DNA of 64,000 bases from Thalassospira sp. ER-Se-21-Dark (GTDB lineage: Bacteria; Pseudomonadota; Alphaproteobacteria; Rhodospirillales; Thalassospiraceae), in contig NZ_VDEZ01000005.1 in assembly GCF_017922435.1 (NCBI RefSeq), positions 263,692 to 327,691 on the forward strand. Reading direction: 5' to 3'. The notes beneath the pieces were generated by a model. The model was not told the DNA's origin. It was given only the letters and a program-made list of their open reading frames with translations, and did no database searches. Shown here piece by piece: positions 1-9,598 of this stretch. Position numbers and translations under genes: made by a program. Every line of letters begins with the position of its first letter. The stretch's first letter is position 1.

Positions 1-62
1 CCCGCCCGCACGCCGAATTTATGCACCTAGCGTGCACAAGAAACATCAGGAATAGGTATTTG

Positions 63-1991
63 ATGCGATTGTTTATGACGTCTCTTCGCAGCACGGTTGC
101 GGTTTGTGCCTTGGTGACTCTGGCCGGGTGCCAGACGGTGGGTTTAAACAACGCACAGACAAAGCTAGGCAATCAGTTTGTTGTTAATTCCGGGGTCGAA
201 GCGGATGCTGTTTCGGAACTGGTGCACGCAAGTAATCTGGCCCTCGAAGCCCAAGAAATGGATGAAGCATCCCGCTTGATCAATCTGGCCTTGAAGCTTG
301 ATGTTACCAATCCGGATTTGCAGTTTCTCAATGGCTTGACCTACCACCTGATGGGGGTGCAGGGTGACGCCAGCAAGTTTGATCTGGCAGAGCAAGGCTA
401 CAAACAGGCGCTTAAATTCGATCCGGGCAACCTGTCGGCCAGTTACCAGTTGGGCCTTTTGTATATGGACCAACGGCGCTATGGCCTTGCACAGGCCTAT
501 TTTGCCGCGGTCGCCCTTCATCGCGGTGATGACCCGGCAGTACTGTATAGTCTGGCTTCGGCGTCATACTACGCGCGTGATCCCCTAACGGCGGAAGCCG
601 CATTAAAACGTTTGATGGATGTCGCACCCGAGGCCAAACAACAGCCCGAAGTGCTCAAAGCTGCGGCATTGTCTTTGGCGGCAATGGATGACCGAACAGG
701 CGCATCGGCATTTTTGGCAGCCTATCGCAAGGCGGTTCTGGGACCGGAAAACATCGAATATCTCGAACGTCGCGTTCAAGGGTGGCAGTCGTTTTATGAC
801 AGTGACGCCAAGGTCATGCTGGCGCAGTATGGAAATGATCCCTATGGCAGCAGTGATCCTTATGGCTCGGCAAATCCATACGGTTCCCAAGATCCTTACG
901 GTTCCAGCAATCCTTACGGCGCAGCCGCAGCCCCAGATCCCTATGCCGCTCAGCAGCAGGCCCCGTATGGTGCGGCAAGCCCTGCACAACAGGGCTTTGC
1001 AGATACCGGCATGGTGGTCGTGGATGTGGTGCTGATCGGCACACAGGAAGATGTCCGTAATTCGCGTGGCATCAACCTGTTGAACGGGTTGCAGTTGCAG
1101 TTTGGCGACCCGCTCAGCGGAACGTCCGGATTTGGCTATGAGTCCACACGGACCAAGGATTATCTGAACACCGGGCTGGAACAAAGTACGCAAACAATTA
1201 CCCGGGCCATCAGTATTCCTGCGGTGACGTACTCGCTCAATATTGCCAACTCTGCCGATGCCGACAATCAGGTTCTGGCCAAACCAAGTTTGGTGGCCCA
1301 GACCGGGCAAACGTCGGAATTCTTCTCGGGGACTGAAATTCTGGCTGCTGCCGTTTCCGGCGGCAACGGCGACAGCGTTTCGGTGCAAAAAGAGGTTGGC
1401 GTCAAACTGGCTGTCACGCCGGAAATACTGCCAGACGACATGATCCGTTTGCACGTGGTTGCAGAACGTACCTTCCTGACCGACCCGTCCAATTCGGTTG
1501 TGTTTGAATTCCGCCTCGACACCACCAAAACCAATGTCAATTCGACCGTCACCATGAAGTTTGGCGAGACGCTTGTTTTGGGTGGCCTCAGTGAGCGCGA
1601 AACATCCAAATCAGCCGATGGTGTACCGGGCCTGATGGATATACCGATTGTCAATTTGTTGTTCTCACAGCGCATTGAACGCCAGTTTGAACGATCTGTA
1701 TTGATCCTGATGACGCCACGCCGTCCGCTTTATGCCCGTCGGGCTCAGGAAGACCGTGACACCATGATCGAAGAAATGTCGGATCTTGAACGGGACATTG
1801 AACGCTTGGAAAACCGTCACAAGGATTGGTTTACGCCGCGCGCAACCTTTAGCGAAGTCATTGAAAAGCTTCAGGGGCGCGAATTCTTCGAAGAGTTCAG
1901 GAATGGAGATGTGAAAATTCAGTCTTGGCAGAACGACGAGAACGGCCAGCAGCATATCGCGATGGTGCGTGACCGGTTGCTTGGTCTATAG
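63..1991 (+). CDS. Secretin-domain lipoprotein with TPR repeats
   Basis: A 642-residue exported protein. The N-terminus has a lipoprotein signal ending in LAGC (Cys about 23), so it is probably anchored in the outer membrane. Residues about 60-230 are TPR-like helices of the TadD/PilF kind. A low-complexity Pro-Tyr-Gly-Ser stretch follows, then a C-terminal secretin-like domain (about 320-560) with conserved features such as VLGGLSERET and VPGLMDIPIVNLLF. It probably forms or assists an outer-membrane channel for a pilus or type II-like secretion system; the rest of such a locus would lie upstream of the window. I chose ATG 63 over an in-frame ATG 42 bases upstream because AGGAATAGG precedes it and the signal peptide begins there. 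The neighbour 3' is a tectonin-type protein starting 23 bases after the stop. Confidence 0.75.
   Translation: MRLFMTSLRSTVAVCALVTLAGCQTVGLNNAQTKLGNQFVVNSGVEADAVSELVHASNLALEAQEMDEASRLINLALKLDVTNPDLQFLNGLTYHLMGVQGDASKFDLAEQGYKQALKFDPGNLSASYQLGLLYMDQRRYGLAQAYFAAVALHRGDDPAVLYSLASASYYARDPLTAEAALKRLMDVAPEAKQQPEVLKAAALSLAAMDDRTGASAFLAAYRKAVLGPENIEYLERRVQGWQSFYDSDAKVMLAQYGNDPYGSSDPYGSANPYGSQDPYGSSNPYGAAAAPDPYAAQQQAPYGAASPAQQGFADTGMVVVDVVLIGTQEDVRNSRGINLLNGLQLQFGDPLSGTSGFGYESTRTKDYLNTGLEQSTQTITRAISIPAVTYSLNIANSADADNQVLAKPSLVAQTGQTSEFFSGTEILAAAVSGGNGDSVSVQKEVGVKLAVTPEILPDDMIRLHVVAERTFLTDPSNSVVFEFRLDTTKTNVNSTVTMKFGETLVLGGLSERETSKSADGVPGLMDIPIVNLLFSQRIERQFERSVLILMTPRRPLYARRAQEDRDTMIEEMSDLERDIERLENRHKDWFTPRATFSEVIEKLQGREFFEEFRNGDVKIQSWQNDENGQQHIAMVRDRLLGL
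837..926 (+). repeat. Five tandem 18-bp units encoding (D/N)PYG(S/A)x
   Basis: Five in-frame 18-base units encode DPYGSS, DPYGSA, NPYGSQ, DPYGSS and NPYGAA inside the secretin-type gene. The units differ at synonymous positions, so this is an established protein repeat rather than a recent slippage expansion. It links the TPR part to the secretin part. Confidence 0.85.
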
Positions 1992-2014
1992 CTTTTTTGT
2001 ATTCGGAGACTGCG

Positions 2015-4630
2015 ATGCGAAGTCGTCCAATGACACCGCTCATCATGCGGTTCTGTCTGGTTTTGTACTGTTTTGCCTTTACGACAGTTCATCCGGTCCC
2101 CGGCGCACACGCGCAAGACAGCGCCCCATCATCAAACTGGACCCGTTTGCCCGGCACGGCTGTTGACATCTCGATCAACGGTGACGGGCAGGCCTATGCC
2201 GTTGCCCCGGATGGTACGCCGTGGCGCTGGGACGCGATAGAACAGCGTTGGCGCAAAATGTCGGGCAATTTTGTGCGCATTTCCGCAGCCGAGGGAAATC
2301 GCCCGTGGGCAATCAGCGCCGACGGCGTGGTCTATCGCTATAACGGGCTGTGGTGGGAAAACAAGGACACCGACGTTGCCGATGTTGCCGCCGATACGCT
2401 TGGCAATGTCTTTATTGCCAAAGTCAGTGGCGAAATCAAAAAATGGTATCCGTTGCGCAGCGAATGGCGGCCGATCGACGGCAGTGCGTATCGCATTGCA
2501 CTCGACAGTACGGGAAATCCATGGGCGGTGGCCCGCGATGGCGGCATTCGGTCCTATGACGGAAAGACCTGGACCAGTATGCCCGGTCGTGCCCTCGACA
2601 TTGCCATTGCCGGTAACGATAGGGTTGTAATTGTTGATGCCGAAGGTCAGATCAGGACCTGGAATGCAACACAACGCAGTTGGCGTATTGTCGCCGGTAT
2701 CAGTGGTGCGACAGCCACCGCCGCCACACCCGATGGCGGGCCGTGGGCGGTTGTCGCCGGTGGTGCCATCATGGCAACGACATTGCTGGTTGCACCGGAA
2801 AAAATCAAAACTGAAGAAGGCCGGGCACCGGAAATTCGCGCGCCCGATGCCGTTGCCCCTGTTGATAGTGCGCCTGCGGCAATTGCCCCGGATGTTACAG
2901 CCCCGCCCCTGCCCCCAGCAGCAGCTGTTGCACCACCCGCAGCAGAAGCAGCACCGTCAACGGCGCCAGTCGCGGTAGCAACTGGCGCAACCGCGTCACC
3001 TGTTACACCGACTGCAGGTGCAACTGCGCAAGGCACCAGCCGAACCGTGGCCCCGTCAACCGGGGACGATCCTGGTCTTGATCCGACGACGGTAACGACG
3101 ACCGAAGACATTACCTTTACCAACACCCGCGAGAATGCCACGGCTTTGGCAATCGGTCGGGATGGAAGTGTGTTTGCTTTGAACGCGGCCGGAAGTGTTT
3201 TCCGCTGGTCCAACAGCCGCAAACGGTTTGAAGATTTTCCGGGAACACTGGTGCGTTTGGCCGTTGATGCAAATGGCGACCCTTGGGGCATTTCCACCTT
3301 GGGCCGGGTATTCCGTCATACCGGAAAATTGTGGAAGCAAATCCCCGGAGCAACCGGTTCAGACATTGCGATTGGCGGGGACGGATCGGTTGTCATTGCC
3401 GATGCCAGCGGCAATCTATCCAAACTTAATGACGCCATGACACGGTTTGATCGCATTCCCGGTCAGGGCATCTTGGTTGCAGTCGACCCGGATGGAACGC
3501 CTTGGACAATTCGTTCTGACAACCTTGTCCAGCGATGCGAACAATCACCGTGCGAGGTTTTATCGCAAAAGGCCAAAAGCATCTCGATCGGTCCGGATGG
3601 CAGCCTCTATGTCGTTTCCGCCAATCAATTCCTGATGCGTTTGACTGCGGATGGCAAAACCTTTGAAGTCGTTCAAACGCCGGGTCATAGCCCGGAAAGT
3701 GTTGCGGTCGGCCCCAATGGCTTTCCCTGGGTTGTTACAACTGACACTGTTGTGCTTGCATCAAAGTTCTTTGAGCGTGACGAACAGAATGATCGTCTTG
3801 TTGCGGCCTCAACCGTCGGGGATACCACCGGCAGTGGCGATACCGCGGCTGTTGTGGATGTTACATCCCCAAGCGCGTTTACTTTTTCAAAAAACATAAC
3901 TTTTGAAACATTCACCGCGGACCTCAATACAATTGATGAAATTGCCGTCGGACAAGATGATGGTTTCTACCTGTATGGAACCCCCTTAAATCAGGGAGCA
4001 AACCAGTTCCAGAAGTTCAACACCAAGACCAAGAAGCTCGAACAAGTCTCTCTGTCCTTTAACCAGGATGTCGAGAAGTTTGATGTTGCGACTGATGGCA
4101 GCATCTGGACAAACGGAAACAGTTCGAACTCGATCTATAAGCTGTCATCAACGGGCACGATCCAGCGGACCTATTCTGTAACGTCGGGCAACATCCAAAA
4201 TATATCGATTGGTCCGGATGGCACGGTTTATGTCGTCATCAGCGGCAAGCTTTATCACCTTAAATCCGGAACCAATGCCTTTGCCAAATTCAGCAATGAT
4301 GACGTACGCAAGGTGGCTATTGGACGTGCAGGTGATTTGTGGATCGCGGACGACAATAACATTGTCCAGCAATACACGGGGACACGGTTTGAAAAACGCC
4401 CTTTGGGTCAAAGTGTAACTGTCGAAGATATAGGTGCCGGGACGGATGGCAGTGTCTATGTCACCCTGTACGAAAACAATGCGTACGTCTTGAAAAAATG
4501 GAATGCAACAAACGGTTCGTTTGACAAGGTTAACAACGTAACTGCCAACAGGGTGGATGTGCTGTCAGATGGCCGTCCCTGGATCACGAATACCAGTTCC
4601 GGCACTGACGTTAAACGCGCCAAGGATTAG
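2015..4630 (+). CDS. Exported tectonin-type beta-propeller repeat protein
   Basis: About 871 residues with a Sec signal peptide (hydrophobic segment, probable cleavage after AHA). Two blocks of short repeats of the kind 'D(I/V)xIxxDGxxYxVxxDGxxWRW' resemble tectonin (TECPR) beta-propeller blades. They are separated by a Pro/Ala/Thr-rich linker at about residues 275-360. Such propellers usually bind sugars or proteins; no catalytic motif is visible. I chose ATG 2015 because GGAG lies 6 bases upstream; an in-frame TTG 18 bases earlier has no such site. It starts 23 bases after the secretin-type gene, so the two are probably co-transcribed and may act together at the cell surface. A strong hairpin follows the stop. 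Confidence 0.7.
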   Translation: MRSRPMTPLIMRFCLVLYCFAFTTVHPVPGAHAQDSAPSSNWTRLPGTAVDISINGDGQAYAVAPDGTPWRWDAIEQRWRKMSGNFVRISAAEGNRPWAISADGVVYRYNGLWWENKDTDVADVAADTLGNVFIAKVSGEIKKWYPLRSEWRPIDGSAYRIALDSTGNPWAVARDGGIRSYDGKTWTSMPGRALDIAIAGNDRVVIVDAEGQIRTWNATQRSWRIVAGISGATATAATPDGGPWAVVAGGAIMATTLLVAPEKIKTEEGRAPEIRAPDAVAPVDSAPAAIAPDVTAPPLPPAAAVAPPAAEAAPSTAPVAVATGATASPVTPTAGATAQGTSRTVAPSTGDDPGLDPTTVTTTEDITFTNTRENATALAIGRDGSVFALNAAGSVFRWSNSRKRFEDFPGTLVRLAVDANGDPWGISTLGRVFRHTGKLWKQIPGATGSDIAIGGDGSVVIADASGNLSKLNDAMTRFDRIPGQGILVAVDPDGTPWTIRSDNLVQRCEQSPCEVLSQKAKSISIGPDGSLYVVSANQFLMRLTADGKTFEVVQTPGHSPESVAVGPNGFPWVVTTDTVVLASKFFERDEQNDRLVAASTVGDTTGSGDTAAVVDVTSPSAFTFSKNITFETFTADLNTIDEIAVGQDDGFYLYGTPLNQGANQFQKFNTKTKKLEQVSLSFNQDVEKFDVATDGSIWTNGNSSNSIYKLSSTGTIQRTYSVTSGNIQNISIGPDGTVYVVISGKLYHLKSGTNAFAKFSNDDVRKVAIGRAGDLWIADDNNIVQQYTGTRFEKRPLGQSVTVEDIGAGTDGSVYVTLYENNAYVLKKWNATNGSFDKVNNVTANRVDVLSDGRPWITNTSSGTDVKRAKD

Positions 4631-4667
4631 GTTTCATTCGCTGCGCATTCATCACGAAGTGAAATGA

Positions 4668-4704
4668 AAAACGCCCTGACCATTCATTTGGCTCAGGGCG
4701 TTTT
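4668..4704. terminator. Bidirectional intrinsic terminator
   Basis: The arms AAAACGCCCTGA and TCAGGGCGTTTT form a perfect 12-bp stem around a 13-base loop, with a T-run on either strand. It lies between the convergent tectonin-type gene and pirin gene and can serve both. Confidence 0.85.
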
Positions 4705-4743
4705 GCCAGATCGTCCAGATCGTATTTTGTCAGGTCTCTGGCG

Positions 4744-5607
4744 TCAGGAAGCAGCCTTGCGGACAAAATTGCCACGCTGGTAATCGTCAAACGCCTGCAT
4801 CAGTTCCTGCTTGCTGCTCATGACAAACGGGCCATAGCGCACGACCTCTTCGTGGATCGGACGTGCGGCAATTACCAGCATGCGGCCACCATCGGCACCG
4901 CCTTTAAGGGTCACACCATCACCGTCTTTCAAGATCGCCAGATGATGGGTCGGGACATCTTTGCCGCCAACAACCGCATCGCCGATAAAGACATACACCA
5001 CTGCGGTATGACCTTCGGGCAGCGGGACAGTGATTTCCGCACCGGCATCAAGTTTGGCATCAACAAAGACCGGGTCGGTCGAAATCCCGTTGATCGGGCC
5101 GGTTGCCCCATGCATCGACCCTGCCAGCAAGCGCAGCTGCGCCCCATCCACCGGGGAAATTTCCGGCAGTTCATCGGGCTCCATATTCTGGTAGCGCGGG
5201 TCGATCATCTTGTCCTTGGCCGGCAGATTGATCCAAAGCTGGAAACCCTGCAAAAGACCGTTTTCCTGTTCTGGCGTTTCGGAATGCACAATCCCGCTAC
5301 CAGCGGTCATCCACTGTCCACCGCCCGAACGCAAAATGCCCTCGTTGCCCATGCTGTCCTGATGGCGCATCGCCCCTTCGACCATATAGGTCACAGTTTC
5401 AAAGCCGCGATGGGGATGTTCCGGGAAGCCTGCGATATATTCGTCCGGGTTATCGGTCGAAAGTGAATCAAGCATCAGGAACGGGTCAAGCATATCAAGC
5501 TGTGGCGTCCCAATGGACCGTCGCAGCGACACGCCCGCACCATCAGACGTATCCATCGCGCGCAAGACACGTTCAACACCGCGTGCGTTTTTCACAGACT
5601 CAGACAT
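4744..5607 (-). CDS. Pirin family protein (bicupin)
   Basis: A 287-residue bicupin. The N-terminal cupin shows pirin signatures: HPHRGFET (metal ligands), a further His in GAMRHQDS, and GSGIVHSE. Pirins bind Fe(II); some have quercetin 2,3-dioxygenase activity, others act as redox-sensing co-regulators, and the substrate here cannot be told. ATG 5607 is preceded by AGAGGAG 8 bases upstream, which decides the start over an in-frame extension of 26 residues with no site. It is followed by a bidirectional terminator and is read in the same direction as wrbA, with a terminator between them, so it is probably its own unit. The pairing with a quinone reductase suggests redox or electrophile stress, as an inference. 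Confidence 0.88.
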   Translation of the reverse strand: MSESVKNARGVERVLRAMDTSDGAGVSLRRSIGTPQLDMLDPFLMLDSLSTDNPDEYIAGFPEHPHRGFETVTYMVEGAMRHQDSMGNEGILRSGGGQWMTAGSGIVHSETPEQENGLLQGFQLWINLPAKDKMIDPRYQNMEPDELPEISPVDGAQLRLLAGSMHGATGPINGISTDPVFVDAKLDAGAEITVPLPEGHTAVVYVFIGDAVVGGKDVPTHHLAILKDGDGVTLKGGADGGRMLVIAARPIHEEVVRYGPFVMSSKQELMQAFDDYQRGNFVRKAAS

Positions 5608-5731
5608 TTCAAAACTCCTCTGCCTGTCGGCATTCCTGCCAGACACCATTTCATACCCCGCATGGTCGCACAAAACTGTCGCCAAACAAGGCCCAATCAG
5701 GCACCTGATTGTTTATCAAATCGCAACAAAA

Positions 5732-5760
5732 AAGGCAGCGCAGGAACCCTGCACTGCCTT
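5732..5760 (-). terminator. Intrinsic terminator downstream of wrbA
   Basis: On the minus strand a 13-bp stem with one G-U wobble (AAGGCAGTGCAGG with CCTGCGCTGCCTT) has a 3-base loop and is followed by TTTTTTGTT. It separates wrbA from the pirin gene. Confidence 0.85.
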
Positions 5761-5783
5761 GATCAGATCAGACGACTTGAAAA

Positions 5784-6386
5784 TCAGACTGCAAGTTTGG
5801 CGGCAAGTTCTGCCACGTGCTTGCCCTGGAATTTGGCGATATCAAGTTCGTTCTGGGAGGGTGTACGTGAACCATCGGCACCCGCAAGCGTGCCGGCACC
5901 ATAAGGTGAACCGCCAGTGATCTCGTCCATATTGGTCAGGCCAGCACAGCTATAAGGCACACCGACAATCACCATGCCCTGATGAAGCAAGGTGGTATGG
6001 GTCGAGGTGATGGTGGTTTCATGACCACCATGCTGGGTGCCGGTCGAGGTAAAGACAGAACCGACCTTGCCGATCAATTTGCCTTCGGCCCAAAGACCAC
6101 CGGTCTGGTCAAGGAAGGTACGCATCTGGCCTGGCATGTTGCCAAAGCGGGTCGGCACACCAAAGATGATCGCGTCATATTCCGGAAGATCGGAAACCTC
6201 GGCAACCGGGGCAGCCTGATCAAGCTTGGCACCTGCGCCCTTCGCGACGTCTTCGGGCATGGTTTCAGGAACACGTTTGACATCAACATGCGTCCCGGAA
6301 ACACCGCGTGCGCCCTCGGCAACGGCGTTGGCCATGGTTTCGATATGACCATACATCGAATAATAAAGTACCAGTACTTTCGCCAC
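5784..6386 (-). CDS. wrbA: NAD(P)H:quinone oxidoreductase WrbA
   Basis: A 200-residue flavodoxin-like protein of the usual WrbA length. It has the FMN phosphate loop YYSMYGHIE near the N-terminus, [13 protein letters not shown] around residues 78-90, and [12 protein letters not shown] further on, all characteristic of type IV NAD(P)H:quinone oxidoreductases. It reduces quinones by two electrons using FMN in the cytoplasm, which prevents semiquinone formation. The start codon is GTG, 6 bases after an ideal AAGGAGG. An intrinsic terminator follows. Confidence 0.95.
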   Translation of the reverse strand: MAKVLVLYYSMYGHIETMANAVAEGARGVSGTHVDVKRVPETMPEDVAKGAGAKLDQAAPVAEVSDLPEYDAIIFGVPTRFGNMPGQMRTFLDQTGGLWAEGKLIGKVGSVFTSTGTQHGGHETTITSTHTTLLHQGMVIVGVPYSCAGLTNMDEITGGSPYGAGTLAGADGSRTPSQNELDIAKFQGKHVAELAAKLAV

Positions 6387-6506
6387 GTCATCCTCCTTGG
6401 TTGAATTTCGTCGGCTTGCATAGTGACTTAAGAATACACCCCTGATAACGGCCAGCTTGGAAACAGTCTGTTCGTTATCGGATGCGAACCCGATCAGGCA
6501 TCGGGA

Positions 6507-7577
6507 TTAAGCATCGGGATTCCGGGCCAGATACTGCACGACCTGATCAGGGAAATCGGTGAAAATGCCATCAATTCCGGCATCATCAAAAATGGCCTTA
6601 AGCGCGATCTGCATATCCCCCGCCCATTTCGGCAACTGATCGGCCCGCAGGGTATAGGGATGAACCTTCAATTGCGCGCGCTGGGCGGCAATCAGGGTTG
6701 ACGTCATGATCGCCGTGCCGTTTTCGCTGAGGCCTTCAATAACTTGCGGCAACCATGGCCCGATACCGTCAACGACACTGGCCATGTCGGTGATGCCGTC
6801 GTCAGATTTCAGATAATCGTAATCGGTTCCCTCTGGCGCGCCCCAGCGGTTTTCACCGATAAGCTGCACCAGCTTGCCCTGATAGTTAAGCTCTTGACGG
6901 ATACGCTTGGTTTCAGACCAGTCAAAGCACTGCACAAAGGCATTTGAGTCCGGGTTATTATATCCCCACTTCTCCATCACCGCGATCACGGTTTTGGCGA
7001 TGTCCTGGCCTTCCGCACGATGAAACGCCGGGTCCTTGATTTCCGGATAGATGCCAACATTGCGCCCGCTGGAGTGGTTCAGTCCGCGGATCAGTTTAAT
7101 TTCTTCTTCAAGGGTCGGTATCTTGAAGATGGCAAACTCAGCCGGAAAGCGATCTGCATAGACCTGTTTGCCGGTATCGGCCTTGAACCGTTCGGTCACA
7201 TTAAGTGTCTTGAGTTCGGCAAGGGTGAAATCAATCGCGTAGTACCGCCCGTCTTCACGTTTACGATCCGGGAATTTTTCCGCAACGTCGGTGGTGGTAT
7301 CAATACGGATATCGTGGAGTACGACCGGAACGCCGTCCTTGGACAGAACAACATCCTGTTCGATGAAATCCGCCCCCATGCCATAGGCCAACGCCTTGGC
7401 CGGCAGAGTATGTTCAGGCAAATACCCCGACGCCCCGCGATGGGCAATCACCACCATTTCCTGATCAAGTGCCTGCGCATCAGCCGAATTGATCGCGCCT
7501 GTAACAGGCATTAACGAGACGGCCACAAGTCCGCCAATCGCCAGTATTGTCGACTTGATCATTTTGCGTATCAGCAT
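6507..7577 (-). CDS. glpQ: Periplasmic glycerophosphodiester phosphodiesterase
   Basis: A 356-residue GDPD-family TIM barrel with an N-terminal signal peptide. The motif IAHRGASGYLPEHT after the signal supplies the catalytic His-Arg and Glu, and FIEQDVVLSKDG and VLHD add the acidic metal ligands. The length and signal match GlpQ, which hydrolyses glycerophosphodiesters to glycerol-3-phosphate and an alcohol in the periplasm. ATG 7577 follows AAGGAAA at about 8 bases; an upstream in-frame start would add 12 residues before the signal. No glycerol-3-phosphate transporter is adjacent, so it appears to stand alone. Confidence 0.92.
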   Translation of the reverse strand: MLIRKMIKSTILAIGGLVAVSLMPVTGAINSADAQALDQEMVVIAHRGASGYLPEHTLPAKALAYGMGADFIEQDVVLSKDGVPVVLHDIRIDTTTDVAEKFPDRKREDGRYYAIDFTLAELKTLNVTERFKADTGKQVYADRFPAEFAIFKIPTLEEEIKLIRGLNHSSGRNVGIYPEIKDPAFHRAEGQDIAKTVIAVMEKWGYNNPDSNAFVQCFDWSETKRIRQELNYQGKLVQLIGENRWGAPEGTDYDYLKSDDGITDMASVVDGIGPWLPQVIEGLSENGTAIMTSTLIAAQRAQLKVHPYTLRADQLPKWAGDMQIALKAIFDDAGIDGIFTDFPDQVVQYLARNPDA

Positions 7578-7702
7578 CCCGGGTTTCCTTATCCAGTGTC
7601 CTTTTATGATCAAGGACTATAGGCGCGGATTGGCAGCACAAAAACGCGTCACCGCGTCTTGGGTGCAATCTTCATGAAACTGTTACAGCAAAGAACGCGG
7701 GC

Positions 7703-8890
7703 CTAGCGGTTAAGTTCCCCGGTCATGCGATCAAGCCCGTCAAGGGTCAGCGGAAACATCCGTCCTTCCATCAGCTTGTGCATGATCTGGATGGATTGAT
7801 GGTGCCGCCACCAGTTTTCCGGTTGCGGATTGATCCATGCGGCATGTTCAAAATGATCCAGCAATCGCTGCATCCAAACGGCTCCGGCCTCGGCATTCCA
7901 GTATTCCACCGCGCCGCCAGGATAAGTGATTTCATAGGGGCTCATGGTGGCATCGCCGACAATCACCAGCTTGTAATCGGCGCCATAGGTATTGATCACA
8001 TCCCAGGTCGAAACCTGTTCGTTCCAGCGCCGCGCATTATCTTTCCAAAGCCCTTCATAGGGGCAATTGTGGAAGTAATAATATTCAAGATGCTTGAACT
8101 CGGTTTTGACGGCTGAAAACAGTTCTTCACAGACCTTGATGTGATCATCCATTGACCCACCAACGTCAAACAGCATCAAGACCTTGACCGCGTTGTGGCG
8201 TTCCGGGCGCATCTGGACGTCAAGCCAGCCTTGGCGTGCGGTTGATGTGATGGTGCCCGGCAGATCAAGCTCGTCTGCCGCCCCGGTCCGCGCCCATTTG
8301 CGCAAACGCCGCAAGGCCACCTTGATGTTGCGCGTGCCAATTTCGACACTGTCATCCAGGTTCTTGAATTCGCGCTTGTCCCAAACCTTGACCGCGCGAC
8401 GATGGCGGGATTTATCCTGCCCGATCCGGACCCCTTCTGGGTTATAGCCATAAGCGCCAAACGGCGATGTCCCGGCCGTCCCGATCCATTTGTTACCGCC
8501 CTGATGGCGGCCCTTTTGTTCCTCCAGACGCTGTTTAAGCGTCTCCATCAGTTTTTCCCAACCGCCAAGCGCCTCGATCTCGGCCTTTTCTTCCTCGGTC
8601 AGGAATTTCTCGGCTAGCTTTTTCAGCCACTCTTCAGGGATTTCAGTCTTCTCGACTTCGTCCATGCCGTCAGTCAGGTCGATCACGCCCTTGAAATGTT
8701 CGGAAAACACGCGGTCGAACTTATCAAGGTGGCGTTCATCCTTCACCAGCGCAGACCGCGCCAGATAATAGAAATCCTCGACCGAATAGCCCGCCAGTCC
8801 CTTTTCCACCGCCTCAAGCAATGTCAGGTATTCGCGCAAACTGACCGGCACGCGCGCATCTTTCAGCTTATAGAAAAAGCCGGTGAACAT
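7703..8890 (-). CDS. VWA domain-containing CoxE-like protein
   Basis: A 395-residue cytoplasmic protein of the CoxE/YehP type. The C-terminal half carries a von Willebrand A domain with a MIDAS-like motif (LFDVGGSMD, with Gly where the canonical motif has DxSxS) and a downstream VGDATMSPYE. Such proteins work with MoxR AAA+ ATPases as metal-insertion or complex-assembly chaperones. A moxR-type gene lies on the same strand 708 bases upstream, separated by a gene on the other strand. ATG 8890 begins the conserved segment MFTGFFYKLKDARVP; a longer frame up to 9001 has no support and would overlap the plus-strand gene. The ribosome site is weak (GGGGCGGG). Confidence 0.85.
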   Translation of the reverse strand: MFTGFFYKLKDARVPVSLREYLTLLEAVEKGLAGYSVEDFYYLARSALVKDERHLDKFDRVFSEHFKGVIDLTDGMDEVEKTEIPEEWLKKLAEKFLTEEEKAEIEALGGWEKLMETLKQRLEEQKGRHQGGNKWIGTAGTSPFGAYGYNPEGVRIGQDKSRHRRAVKVWDKREFKNLDDSVEIGTRNIKVALRRLRKWARTGAADELDLPGTITSTARQGWLDVQMRPERHNAVKVLMLFDVGGSMDDHIKVCEELFSAVKTEFKHLEYYYFHNCPYEGLWKDNARRWNEQVSTWDVINTYGADYKLVIVGDATMSPYEITYPGGAVEYWNAEAGAVWMQRLLDHFEHAAWINPQPENWWRHHQSIQIMHKLMEGRMFPLTLDGLDRMTGELNR

Positions 8891-8982
8891 CAGACCCGCC
8901 CCAATCCAACTGTGTGATCCGCCGCTGCGGATAAAACCTTTACGGCATCTGATTGATTTCCATACAACCGAATAGTGGACAA

Positions 8983-9591
8983 ATGCGCATCGTTCGGGCA
9001 CTTTCCGCGCGCAATTACCGGGCGGCCTTGCCCTGGTGCAACAACAAAAAACATGCGAGCAGATTTTTGATAACTGATTTTCTTTATGGCTTTGTAATCG
9101 TTGCCATCATTACCCGCTTTGTCACACTGGGTATTTCCAAACGCAACGAAGCCCGCCTGCGGGCAGCCGGTGCGACCGAACATGACACCGCAACGACCAA
9201 GCTTCTGACCATTGCCCATATCGGCTTTTACCTTGCCTGCTTTGCCGAAGGCTTCTATCGCGCGGCTCCCATTGATACCGTGACCTATGTCGGGATCGGC
9301 CTGTGGGCATTTTCGATTGTCATGCTGTTTGGCGTGATCGCAACCTTGCGCGATCTGTGGACGATCAAGCTGTATATCGCCCCGCATCACGAGATCCGCA
9401 CCAGCATCCTTTACAAAATCTGCAAACATCCCAATTACTTCCTGAACATCGCCCCTGAAATGCTGGGCTTTGGCCTTGCCCTTCAGGCGTGGGGCACGCT
9501 GATCGTCGGTCTGCCGATCTATGCCGCCATCCTGTGGCGGCGTATCCGGGCTGAGGAAACCGCCATGAAGGCAACCTTCCCCACTTACTAA
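8983..9591 (+). CDS. ICMT-like integral membrane methyltransferase family protein
   Basis: About 202 residues (start uncertain) with several hydrophobic segments. Near the C-terminus are KICKHPNYFLNIAPEM and RIRAEETAM, the pattern of the isoprenylcysteine carboxyl methyltransferase/phospholipid methyltransferase superfamily (HPxY followed by a Glu-rich end, binding S-adenosylmethionine). Bacterial members have mostly unknown substrates. It lies on the plus strand between a MoxR-type gene (convergent, 7 bases between the stops) and a VWA gene (divergent, starts about 90 bases apart). An alternative start is TTG 9065. No prenylated protein substrate is evident here. Confidence 0.65.
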   Translation: MRIVRALSARNYRAALPWCNNKKHASRFLITDFLYGFVIVAIITRFVTLGISKRNEARLRAAGATEHDTATTKLLTIAHIGFYLACFAEGFYRAAPIDTVTYVGIGLWAFSIVMLFGVIATLRDLWTIKLYIAPHHEIRTSILYKICKHPNYFLNIAPEMLGFGLALQAWGTLIVGLPIYAAILWRRIRAEETAMKATFPTY

Positions 9592-9598
9592 TCCGCCA

